The notes under the pieces: model-generated
What the model was told of the DNA's origin: nothing
Database searches by the model: none
Seen by the model: the letters and a program-made list of their open reading frames with translations, nothing else
In this document: in pieces, positions 26,800-34,520 of the stretch
Numbering within the stretch: the first letter of the stretch is position 1
Layout: each line of letters starts with the position of its first letter
Translations under genes and position numbers: made by a program
NCBI GenBank assembly: GCA_003246755.1
Contig: QKDC01000100.1
Coordinates: forward strand, 1-34,520
Direction: 5' to 3'
Length of the DNA stretch: 34,520 nt
DNA from: Gemmatimonadota bacterium
GTDB lineage: Bacteria; Gemmatimonadota; Gemmatimonadetes; Gemmatimonadales; GWC2-71-9

Positions 26800-27489
26800 C
26801 TAAGACGCCGTCGCATCGCCGCCAACGGCAGCGGCGGTCCGGCGCAAGAGGTCGAGTTTTCGACGCATGTGAGCGGAGATCCAGGTCCGCATTTCGAGGT
26901 TCGCCGGATCAGCGGCGAGGGCTGCCTCCGACTCTGCGATGGCCTGGTCGATGAGTCGGAGGTTCTCCTCAACGACCCGGACAGTCTCAGGATCGAGGCG
27001 ATCCCGCCCAGCGTCGATAGCCCGCTGGAGATCGTCGACGGCCCGTTGATACGCAACGGTCGCGAGCATGGCGCGATCGGGCTCGTTCGCCACGATCGTC
27101 ACGGGCGTTGGATCAGACCCCCGAAGACCCCCCGGACCTTCGAGCACAACCCAGGATGCGCCTGCGCCGATGCCGATGAGACCGATGGCCGCTGCGATCC
27201 GACCAGCCCAGGGCGACCTCAGTACGCGAGGATGGGATGATGTCTGCGCGGGGAACCCGACCACCCTCGTCCGGTCGATCCCCTTGGCGATGGCTGGCCA
27301 GAGATCCTGTTTCGGCCCCCGACCATCATAGCGAGGGGCCATGGCGATGATCTCCCGGAGATCAGCGACCGCGTCACGGCACACCACACACTCCTCCAGG
27401 TGTCGCTCGAGGTCCAACAGCTCCGCCTGATCGAGTTCCCCATCGACGTAGGCCGAGAGTCGATCGACCCAGGGATCAGAAGGGATCAT
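26800..27489 (-). CDS. Zinc-finger (zf-HC2) anti-sigma factor
   Basis: DRLSAYVDGELDQAELLDLERHLEECVVCRDAVADL (HxxxCxxC) plus one TM helix. Confidence 0.88.
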   Translation of the reverse strand: MIPSDPWVDRLSAYVDGELDQAELLDLERHLEECVVCRDAVADLREIIAMAPRYDGRGPKQDLWPAIAKGIDRTRVVGFPAQTSSHPRVLRSPWAGRIAAAIGLIGIGAGASWVVLEGPGGLRGSDPTPVTIVANEPDRAMLATVAYQRAVDDLQRAIDAGRDRLDPETVRVVEENLRLIDQAIAESEAALAADPANLEMRTWISAHMRRKLDLLRRTAAAVGGDATAS

Positions 27490-27493
27490 GGTC

Positions 27494-28033
27494 TCAATTC
27501 CTCAGTTGCTGGCGTAGGAGCATGCGCGCCCGGTGGAGTTGGGACCGTGAAGTCCCTGGATCCACGCCAAGCAGCTCTGCGATGTCGTCATGTCGGTATC
27601 CCTCCATGTCATGAAGGACGAATACCTCGCGGGCTCCTGCGGGGAGGGTGTCAACTGCCGCCTCCAAAGCCACCTTGAGATCGGGGCGTTCCACCCGCCC
27701 TGCCACACCGCTCAACGCCTCCTCGGCTCCAGTGTGCCGGTGCAAATCGATTGCACGCCGCTGCCGACGCCGAATCAGGAGATTCACTGCCACCCGATGC
27801 AGCCAGGTGCCAAAGGCAGCCTGACCCGAATAGGTGTGGAGCTTCTCCCACACTCTGATGAACACGTCCTGAACTGCATCATCAACATCCTCCGTTCCCA
27901 TCAGCCAGCGGGCCAGCGAATACACCCGCGTGACGTGCGCTCGATACAGACGCTCGAAGGCCGCACCATCCCCCCCCACCGCCAGGGCGATGTCATCCGG
28001 CTGCCCGCGCACCGCCACGGCGCCTGCCGTCAT
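27494..28033 (-). CDS. ECF-family RNA polymerase sigma factor
   Basis: FERLYRAHVTRVYSLARWLMGTEDVDDAVQDVFIRVWEKL...FGTWLHRVAVNLLIRRRQR...VFVLHDMEGYRHDDIAELLGVDPGTSRSQLHRARMLLRQQL. Confidence 0.94.
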   Translation of the reverse strand: MTAGAVAVRGQPDDIALAVGGDGAAFERLYRAHVTRVYSLARWLMGTEDVDDAVQDVFIRVWEKLHTYSGQAAFGTWLHRVAVNLLIRRRQRRAIDLHRHTGAEEALSGVAGRVERPDLKVALEAAVDTLPAGAREVFVLHDMEGYRHDDIAELLGVDPGTSRSQLHRARMLLRQQLRN

Positions 28034-28122
28034 CTGGGACTCACCGGGGTTGGCATCGTCACCGCGTTGGATACGCCCACCCCCCTCTTCGTTGCAAACG
28101 GGAGCGGACTTGCGATCCCATA

Positions 28123-28146
28123 TATTGAAATGATATCATATCAATA
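28123..28146. promoter_or_regulatory. 24-bp near-perfect palindrome, candidate operator
   Basis: TATTGAAATGATATCATATCAATA; symmetric except one base pair, with perfect ATGATATCAT core. Lies in the divergent ECF sigma / SPFH intergenic region. Confidence 0.65.
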
Positions 28147-28173
28147 CTATTCATTCGCGAAGGAACTGTCACC

Positions 28174-29043
28174 ATGATCCGCGAGCAAAAGGTCTCCGTC
28201 CTCCCCGGACTGCCCATCCTCCTCCTCCTCATTGCCACCGGTGGTGCCAGCATCTGGTGGTTGATCCGCGGCGTCGCGAGCGAGAACCCGTCCCAAGTCG
28301 TGCTGGCCAGCGTCGTCGTGATGATCATCGTGATTCTCTACGGTGGCCTGTTCATCGTGAATCCCAACCAGGCCCGTGTCTTGGTGCTGTTCGGCAAGTA
28401 TGTGGGCTCGGCGAAGGCACCAGGCCTCTGGTACACCAATCCCTTCATGGTGAAAAAGAAGGTCTCGCTCCGGGTACGCAACTTCGAGACGAACAAGCTC
28501 AAGGTGAACGACAAGCACTCCAATCCGATCGACGTGGCGGCCGTGGTCGTATGGAAGGTGGTCGATTCGGCGGAAGCCCTTTTCGAAGTGGACGATTATG
28601 AGGAATACGTACACGTGCAGAGTGAGTCGGCGGTGCGCACACTGGCGTCGCGATATCCCTACGACATCCACGGACCTGAGGAGATTTCTCTGAGCAGCCA
28701 TCAGACCGAAGTGGCCAAGGCACTCATCGAGGAATTGCAGGACAGGCTTGGGAAGGCAGGTGTCAACGTGATCGAGGCCCGGCTCAGCCATCTGGCGTAC
28801 GCCCCCGAGATCGCATCGGCGATGCTTCAGCGCCAGCAGGCCAGCGCCATCATTGCCGCACGCCAGAAGATCGTGGAAGGGGCCGTCGGTATGGTAGAAA
28901 CCGCTCTCGACATGCTGTCGAGTCGGCAAATCATCGACCTCGATGGGGAGCGCCGAGCGGCTATGGTGAGTAATCTCCTGGTGGTGCTGTGCAGTGAGCG
29001 AGGAACGAGTCCGGTCATCAACGCCGGCTCGTTGTACTCGTAA
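28174..29043 (+). CDS. SPFH/Band 7 domain membrane protein
   Basis: Two N-terminal hydrophobic helices, then [33 protein letters not shown]...[44 protein letters not shown]. Confidence 0.93.
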   Translation: MIREQKVSVLPGLPILLLLIATGGASIWWLIRGVASENPSQVVLASVVVMIIVILYGGLFIVNPNQARVLVLFGKYVGSAKAPGLWYTNPFMVKKKVSLRVRNFETNKLKVNDKHSNPIDVAAVVVWKVVDSAEALFEVDDYEEYVHVQSESAVRTLASRYPYDIHGPEEISLSSHQTEVAKALIEELQDRLGKAGVNVIEARLSHLAYAPEIASAMLQRQQASAIIAARQKIVEGAVGMVETALDMLSSRQIIDLDGERRAAMVSNLLVVLCSERGTSPVINAGSLYS

Positions 29044-29049
29044 CGCGCC

Positions 29050-29253
29050 GTGGCCTCCAAGAAATCGTTCCTGCTCCGCTTGGACCCTCGGATTCACGGT
29101 GCATTACACCGCTGGGCCAACGACGATCTGCGGAGTCTCAACGGCCAGATCGAGTACCTGTTGAGGAACGCGCTTCGCACGGCGGGTCGCCTGCCGGGTT
29201 CCGAACCCGCCGTCAGTCCCACTGCAGTGAGGGACGACAGTCAAACCCGTTGA
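29050..29253 (+). CDS. Arc-like ribbon-helix-helix protein
   Basis: [50 protein letters not shown], classic RHH pattern with NGQIEYLL. Confidence 0.85.
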   Translation: MASKKSFLLRLDPRIHGALHRWANDDLRSLNGQIEYLLRNALRTAGRLPGSEPAVSPTAVRDDSQTR

Positions 29254-29277
29254 CCGCCTGTGCACAGGCGGTCAACG
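29248..29277. repeat. Perfect 30-bp palindrome overlapping the RHH stop codon
   Basis: CGTTGACCGCCTGTGCACAGGCGGTCAACG; 13-bp stem with TGCA loop if transcribed; no T-tract follows. Confidence 0.85.
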
Positions 29278-29376
29278 AGCGAGAGATCACCGACCGGTTG
29301 GCCGAGATGCGACCTCCGTGCCCGCGCGTAGGAAGCCATGTAACCCTCACCTCGCGGTCCTGGACCGCTGATCACC

Positions 29377-30960
29377 ATGACCTATCGACTTCATCCCGTT
29401 GTCTTCGCAGTCGCCGCGAGCAGCCTCCTCGCACTCGTCACCCCCACGCGTGGTGAAGCCCAAACCGAGATGCTCCTCCTGCTCCGCGGCACGGATACGA
29501 TCGCTGTGGAGCGCATCCATCGTACCCCCAACCGTCTGGACGGGGAGTTGGTGGATAGGATCCAGAAGCTTCGCTGGAGTTACGCCGCCACGCTGCAGGA
29601 CGGGCTCGTCATCAAGCTGCACAACGAAGTGCGTCGCGCCGACGCCGACCCCACCAGCCCAGCCCTCCAAACAGCGGTCTTGGTCTTCAGCGGCGACAGT
29701 GTGATCGTGGACATCGGATCGGGTGCGAACCAGCGTACCCAGCGACTGGGGACCCGCACGGGTGCTGTGCCGTACATCAACCCGTCGTTCGCTTTGTTCG
29801 AGCTCATCGTCGCGCGCGGACTCGCTGCAGGCAGGGACTCGACCTCCGTTCCGATGTTCCTGGTCTCGGGCGGACAGACAATTGACGTGCCCGTGATGCG
29901 GCACGGGGCGGATTCGGTACTGGTCGTGGCAGGTACCCAGTCACGTTTTGGCTGGCGCCATGGCCGACTCACGGGCGGAACGGTTCCGGCACAGGGTCTC
30001 ACCCTCCTCCTCACTGAGGCCGATTCGGGAGCGCTGTACGTCCCCAAGCCAGACTATTCGGCTCCCGCCGACGCCCCTTACACGGCCGAGTCCGTCACCA
30101 TACAGACCCCGATGGGCCATTCCCTCGCGGGAACCCTCACGCTCCCGAAGGTGCGCAGCGGGCGTGTCCCGGCGGTCGTCACCATCACTGGTTCGGGCTC
30201 GCAGGATCGGGACGAAGAGATCCCCTTCGTTCGGGGCTACCGTCCCTTCCGGCAGATCGCCGATACGCTCGGCCACGTTGGGATCGCCGTTCTCAGGATG
30301 GATGACCGGGGCTTCGGCGAGTCGGGGGGAGGGAACACGGCACCGACCACCGATGATCTCGCCGACGACATACGTGCTGGCGTTGCCTATCTCCGCAACC
30401 GCCCCGAGATCGATCCCGCGCGGATCGCACTGGTAGGTCACAGCGAAGGGGGCATCATCGCCCCGATCCTCGCCGCCGACGACCCGACCATTCGTGCGAT
30501 CGTCCTCATGGCGGGAACGAGTCGAACGGGCAGGACGGTGATCGAGTATCAGAACCGGTACGCGATCGAGCATAGTGACCAGGTCGCTCCCGAGGCCCGG
30601 GACAGCGTCATCACGGCAGCGATGAAGACCGTCGACTCGCTCGCAGCTCGCAGTCCCTGGATGAAGCACTTCCTGGACTACGACCCCAGACCGACGGCGA
30701 GACGGGTGACCGTCCCTGTCCTGATCCTGCAGGGAGAAACGGATCGCCAGGTGACCGCCGACCAGGCTGAGGAACTCGCCGCGGCCATTCGATCTGGAGG
30801 AAATGCGAACGTGACCGTGCATCTCTTTCCGGAGGCAAACCACTTGTTCGTTCAGGACCCTATCGGCAACCCAACCGGCTACCCACAACTGCCGGACGGG
30901 CGTATTCGAAACGACGTTATTATGGTATTGGTAGGATGGTTGTCTGAGATACTGAGGTAG
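29377..30960 (+). CDS. Exported alpha/beta hydrolase (dienelactone hydrolase/S9-like)
   Basis: LPAVVTITGSGSQDRDEE-type region, AVLRMDDRGFGESGG, LVGHSEGGIIAPILAA, VLILQGETDRQVTADQAEEL, ANHLF. Confidence 0.9.
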   Translation: MTYRLHPVVFAVAASSLLALVTPTRGEAQTEMLLLLRGTDTIAVERIHRTPNRLDGELVDRIQKLRWSYAATLQDGLVIKLHNEVRRADADPTSPALQTAVLVFSGDSVIVDIGSGANQRTQRLGTRTGAVPYINPSFALFELIVARGLAAGRDSTSVPMFLVSGGQTIDVPVMRHGADSVLVVAGTQSRFGWRHGRLTGGTVPAQGLTLLLTEADSGALYVPKPDYSAPADAPYTAESVTIQTPMGHSLAGTLTLPKVRSGRVPAVVTITGSGSQDRDEEIPFVRGYRPFRQIADTLGHVGIAVLRMDDRGFGESGGGNTAPTTDDLADDIRAGVAYLRNRPEIDPARIALVGHSEGGIIAPILAADDPTIRAIVLMAGTSRTGRTVIEYQNRYAIEHSDQVAPEARDSVITAAMKTVDSLAARSPWMKHFLDYDPRPTARRVTVPVLILQGETDRQVTADQAEELAAAIRSGGNANVTVHLFPEANHLFVQDPIGNPTGYPQLPDGRIRNDVIMVLVGWLSEILR

Positions 30961-30976
30961 CGCCTGGGAGGATGCC

Positions 30977-31396
30977 ATGAGACGCAGATGGATGACCGGA
31001 TTGGTGTTGGGCCTCTTGGTGGCGGGCTCGAGTGTGGCCCTCGCGCAGGAGGAGGAAAAGGAGGACAAGCCTCGACGGAGCAGGGATGTCATCACAGCCG
31101 ATGAGATCGCCGAACGGGGAGATCTGCAGACCGCGTGGGATGCGGTCAAACGGCTGAGGCCAGCGTTCCTCCGTGTTCGCGGCGCGCGTTCGGGGACGAG
31201 CGGGATGGATGTCCTGAGGATCTACATCGACAATGTGGCTGAGGAGGGAGAGGACGCACTCAAGCGGATTAGCGCGGATGCCGTGTTGGAGATTCGGCGT
31301 CTCTCTGCCTCGGATGCGACATTCCGGTACGGCCGGGATCATCCGCAAGGAGCGATCGTCGTCACGACGAGACGCACGATGCCACCGCGCCTCTAG
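30977..31396 (+). CDS. Small exported protein resembling an isolated TonB-receptor plug domain
   Basis: Signal peptide; DVITADEIAERGDLQTAWDAVKRLRPAFLRVRG...MDVLRIYIDNVAEEGEDALKRISADAVLEIRRLSASDATFRYGRDHPQGAIVVTTRR. Confidence 0.6.
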   Translation: MRRRWMTGLVLGLLVAGSSVALAQEEEKEDKPRRSRDVITADEIAERGDLQTAWDAVKRLRPAFLRVRGARSGTSGMDVLRIYIDNVAEEGEDALKRISADAVLEIRRLSASDATFRYGRDHPQGAIVVTTRRTMPPRL

Positions 31397-31408
31397 CGAC
31401 CCCTCCCT

Positions 31409-31804
31409 TCAGCTGTGCCAGGCAGAGCCGGGACGGATGGTGGGTCCCGGCTTTTCGCGTCTGACCACCGCGACCGACAACGTCGCGATCCCCCACACCA
31501 ACCCCAAAGCGAAGACCGGTGTCAGCACCGGCAACACCCAGGTAGGCTGTCCGAACAGGCCTCCGAGCCGACCAGCGAGTTCCCCGACCGGGCTGGTCCA
31601 GGCACGCCACCCGAGAAGCACCGTCCAAGCCAGCCCACCCGCCAGGCCCAAGTGTAGGGGTCGTGGCCCTCGTTTGGGGTCGGTGACCACGATGGCCGCG
31701 ATCGCCAACACCGGCAGCGACACCCATCCACCGAGGACCGTTCCCACCCCAAATGCCGCTGCGGCGGCCAGCACGTGGAAAATGCTCCGTCCGGGGAGAC
31801 TCAT
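31409..31804 (-). CDS. Hypothetical membrane protein
   Basis: Hydrophobic segments VLAAAAAFGVGTVLGGWVSLPVLAIAAIVVT and LPVLTPVFALGLVWGIATLSVAVV; ATGA overlap with the penicillin acylase stop. Confidence 0.65.
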   Translation of the reverse strand: MSLPGRSIFHVLAAAAAFGVGTVLGGWVSLPVLAIAAIVVTDPKRGPRPLHLGLAGGLAWTVLLGWRAWTSPVGELAGRLGGLFGQPTWVLPVLTPVFALGLVWGIATLSVAVVRREKPGPTIRPGSAWHS

Positions 31805-34278
31805 GGGGCGGCTCCCGGCGAGAAGATGATTCGAGTCGCCCGGAGTGAGTCCGGAAGGTCACTCGGTGTCCGTGGCAAATACACTGGGGCGAGTTCCCCT
31901 GCCACCCACTGCGGTAGGCGGTCGGTGTACCATCTGCTCGAGGGATTGCCCGATTGGCCACCTGGGTAGGTCGCCCACGCCCGCACCTGTTCGCCCAGCT
32001 CGACCACCATCCGCCAACTCGCTCCCGCCGTGCCCCGACCGCTGAGCGGTGAGATCGTGGTCGGTCCTCCCCGAACCGGGAGTCCGAGCGCACTCAAGCC
32101 GGGAAGACCGAGGAGGTGGTAGATGTTGGCGTTCCGGATCCGGGACCAGGTCCAGTCACCTCCCTCTGGGGCTCCATACCGTGCAATGGCGGTGTCGAGT
32201 GCGGCCATGAGACTCGCCGTCAAGATGTCGTCTCGTGTTTCCCGGACCGCCGTCCCACGATCGTCCCACCACACGCTCTCGGAATCAGCGAGGAGTTCAC
32301 GAAGAGTCGAGCCTGCAGGGGTGAACACGAGTCGTTCATCGGCCCCCTTGAGTTCGTCCCAGGTGCGCCTGGTGAGTTCCCCGACGGCAAGTTCGAAGAG
32401 GATGGCCCTCTGGTCATCCGGTCCATAGGTCCGATCCCACTCGGAAAGGAGCTCCTGGGCGCGAAGGAGTTGCGGATCGACGATCCCCGAATCCCGGGCT
32501 ACCCGTCCTGCATCGAGCATGAAGGGCACAAACGCATCTGCGTGGGCGCTGCCGGTGTGGGTCTGATACTGACGCATCCGGTCCGGTGTCACATTCGGAT
32601 CGGCCCGAAGGAGGCGATTGATCTGGAGGGCACGCCAGGGCGAAATCCAGTTGGCGCCGAGATATCGGGAATTGTCCAGAGGGTCCACCGGCTGTTGGTT
32701 TGCCGAGACGAGGAAGCCCTGAGACGGGTTGATGCTGAAAGGATATTCTTCGACGGGGAGCGTCCCCGTCCAGTCGGCCGCACTGGTCGCGCCGTCCCGG
32801 ATCAGGTCGCCTCGACCGTCGTCAGGACGCACGGGATACGCCCCGGACGATCGAATCGCGATGGTTCCCGCACGATCGGCGACGAGGCCATTCTGGGTCG
32901 GAGCCACATAGCCCCGCATGGTTTGGAGCCACTGCTCGGCATTGCGAGCCTTTCCCGCGCGGAGGAAGAGGTCAGCCTCAAACGACGGCTCGTTGACCGT
33001 CCAGCGCAGCGAGAGCCACTGTCCTTCCCGATGCTGCATCGGCCCTCGGTGGGTGAACCGCAGCGTGTCCGTGGCCAGCACCTCGCCCCGGGGATTGCGA
33101 TAGCGCTCGATACGAAGCTCCAACGGCCTCCATTCACCATCCAACAGGTACCGACTGGGGGAGATGGAATCATCCACCGTTTCGGCGTACAGGTCGAGCA
33201 CATCTCCGCCGGTGTTCGTGAAGGTCCAGGCCAGATCCCGGTTGAGACCGATGACGACCCCTGGCGCTCCGGGAAGCGCAACACCCGCCACATCGAGACG
33301 GCCGGGAACCACCAGGTGGATTTCGTACCAAATCGAGGGGAGGGAGAGACCGAGGTGCGGGTCACCGGAGAGGAGCGCAAAACCATCCTGGGTCCGGGAG
33401 GGTGCCACTGCCCAGTTGTTGCTTCCGACACCACCACCATCTCCCAGCGGCTGGGCCGCGAACGCTGTCGGCAGCATTCTCGCGCGCAAAGCGCTCACCG
33501 AATCCGGAGGCCCAGGTGGAGGAATGGTGCGAAAGGCATAGCGAGGCCCGCGGCGGTTCGACGGTTGGATGGGTTCCTGGATTGGATTGTTGAGTGGGAC
33601 GAGGGCGGCCGCCGCTTCGGCGCCGACCAGACCCTGGACCGCGAGACGTGCCCGTGCCGGATCGCCGAGAGCCAGCGTCATTCCCATTCGCCCGAAGAGG
33701 TGGAAGCTGTTGATTGGATCCCAACGCGATGGGCTTCGCCCCAAGAGATGGTACTCGAGAGGGATCCCCGTCTTGCCCGCCCCGTCGATAAAGGAGTTTA
33801 CCCCCTCGCTGAAGGCCACGAGGGCGTGGTATCCCGCTGATGTGGAATCGACGGCGCTGAATTTCCGCTCCGCCCCCCATGGAAGGCCAAATTCCCGTGT
33901 GGTCCGGTCACCGCTGAGCGCCGACTCCCCGACCAGCTCGGTGAGTGTGCCACTCCCCGCGCGGGACATGAGTTCGAGTTGAAAGAGGCGATCACGGGCC
34001 TGGAGGTACCCCATCACCCGGTAGGCGTCCTCTTCGGATGCGGCGAAGACATGGGGGACGCCGCGTTGATCGATCAGCACATCGACCGCGTCGGTGAGTG
34101 ACGCCAAGGCGACCTGCTGTTCGGCGGGCACCCTTGCCTGCCCCGCGACCGACCAGATGCCTCCAACGGGATCGAGAAAGGGACCAAATCGGGGGAACCG
34201 ACCCGTAGGGATCACACTCAAGCCACCAAGGACGATGACGGTGAGTGCAGCGAGGGTGATGCGGATTGTTGATCTCAC
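31801..34278 (-). CDS. Penicillin acylase family protein (Ntn hydrolase)
   Basis: DVLIDQRGVPHVFAASEEDAYRVMGYLQARDRLFQLELMSRAGSGTLTELVG; GVGSNNWAVAPSRTQDGFALLSGDPHLGLSLPSIWYEIHL (catalytic Ser context). Confidence 0.94.
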   Translation of the reverse strand: MRSTIRITLAALTVIVLGGLSVIPTGRFPRFGPFLDPVGGIWSVAGQARVPAEQQVALASLTDAVDVLIDQRGVPHVFAASEEDAYRVMGYLQARDRLFQLELMSRAGSGTLTELVGESALSGDRTTREFGLPWGAERKFSAVDSTSAGYHALVAFSEGVNSFIDGAGKTGIPLEYHLLGRSPSRWDPINSFHLFGRMGMTLALGDPARARLAVQGLVGAEAAAALVPLNNPIQEPIQPSNRRGPRYAFRTIPPPGPPDSVSALRARMLPTAFAAQPLGDGGGVGSNNWAVAPSRTQDGFALLSGDPHLGLSLPSIWYEIHLVVPGRLDVAGVALPGAPGVVIGLNRDLAWTFTNTGGDVLDLYAETVDDSISPSRYLLDGEWRPLELRIERYRNPRGEVLATDTLRFTHRGPMQHREGQWLSLRWTVNEPSFEADLFLRAGKARNAEQWLQTMRGYVAPTQNGLVADRAGTIAIRSSGAYPVRPDDGRGDLIRDGATSAADWTGTLPVEEYPFSINPSQGFLVSANQQPVDPLDNSRYLGANWISPWRALQINRLLRADPNVTPDRMRQYQTHTGSAHADAFVPFMLDAGRVARDSGIVDPQLLRAQELLSEWDRTYGPDDQRAILFELAVGELTRRTWDELKGADERLVFTPAGSTLRELLADSESVWWDDRGTAVRETRDDILTASLMAALDTAIARYGAPEGGDWTWSRIRNANIYHLLGLPGLSALGLPVRGGPTTISPLSGRGTAGASWRMVVELGEQVRAWATYPGGQSGNPSSRWYTDRLPQWVAGELAPVYLPRTPSDLPDSLRATRIIFSPGAAP

Positions 34279-34349
34279 GCCAGTTAGGCCAGATAGTCGG
34301 GGATTAGAACCTTCTCCGGCGCCTCGATCGTGTCAATAGCGGGCTTGGC

Positions 34350-34379
34350 TTCACACCCTGACCCCAGTTCGCCTACTAT
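34350..34379 (+). promoter_or_regulatory. Candidate promoter for the right-edge gene
   Basis: TTCACA (34350-34355), 18-nt spacer, TACTAT (34374-34379), ATG at 34419. Confidence 0.35.
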
Positions 34380-34418
34380 CCTGGGTTCCCCGCAACGCCA
34401 ACATCTCCCGGAGATTCT

Positions 34419-34520
34419 ATGCGCCCGACCGGCCCGTTCCCCGTCGTCGTGCTTTTGCTCGCCTACTTTCACCTGCCTCTCGGGGCTCAGACCCCGGTGG
34501 CCGAGTTCGATCTGATCATC
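34419..34520 (+). CDS. Exported protein, partial at right edge (function unclear, possibly amidohydrolase)
   Basis: MRPTGPFPVVVLLLAYFHLPLGAQTPVAEFDLII..., a signal peptide followed by a start reminiscent of amidohydrolases (FDLII). Truncated. Confidence 0.5.
   Translation, partial: MRPTGPFPVVVLLLAYFHLPLGAQTPVAEFDLII

Noticed and set aside
28147-29097. 316-aa minus-strand ORF
   Set aside because: Antisense to the SPFH gene; no recognisable domain.
29050-29253. Toxin-antitoxin antitoxin
   Set aside because: The RHH fold resembles antitoxins but the neighbour is an SPFH membrane protein, with no small toxin gene adjacent.
32116-33840. 574-aa plus-strand ORF
   Set aside because: Antisense to the penicillin acylase gene, which has clear family motifs; low-complexity translation without recognisable domains, typical of high-GC antisense open frames.
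1-34520. CRISPR arrays, tRNA/rRNA genes, transposases, integrases, phage genes
   Set aside because: No direct-repeat/spacer pattern, no recognised structural RNA and no mobile-element protein among the ORFs.

Overview
GC-rich bacterial chromosomal window; gene content and family flavour suggest a Gemmatimonadota-like organism (inference only). It is densely coding, with about 34 protein genes and no rRNA, tRNA, CRISPR array or mobile element recognised. Left part: translation and housekeeping genes (prmC, prfA, rpmE), a Crp/Fnr regulator, an MBL-fold hydrolase, a CsgG/TPR lipoprotein-like gene, a DUF4105 protein, a Gfo/Idh/MocA oxidoreductase, SpoIID, an RpoD-type sigma factor, an aldehyde dehydrogenase, an NtrC-type response regulator, thpR and larE. 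Middle: a collinear plus-strand run from arfB through a TonB-like gene and pxpABC into an unusual five-ORF cassette (17963-23317). The cassette holds a sterol-desaturase/fatty-acid-hydroxylase family membrane protein, a 61-codon ORF joined by GTGA stop/start overlaps on both sides, an asparagine-synthetase-like enzyme lacking the catalytic N-terminal Cys, a radical SAM enzyme, and a flavin-dependent halogenase-like oxidoreductase. I cannot assign this cassette to a characterised pathway and consider it the best candidate for an undescribed, possibly RiPP-like, biosynthetic system. Right part: comM/yifB, an ECF sigma/anti-sigma/tandem DUF4097 operon ending in an intrinsic terminator, an SPFH plus ribbon-helix-helix pair preceded by a near-perfect 24-bp palindrome and followed by a perfect 30-bp palindrome, an alpha/beta hydrolase, a small plug-like secreted protein and a penicillin acylase family protein.
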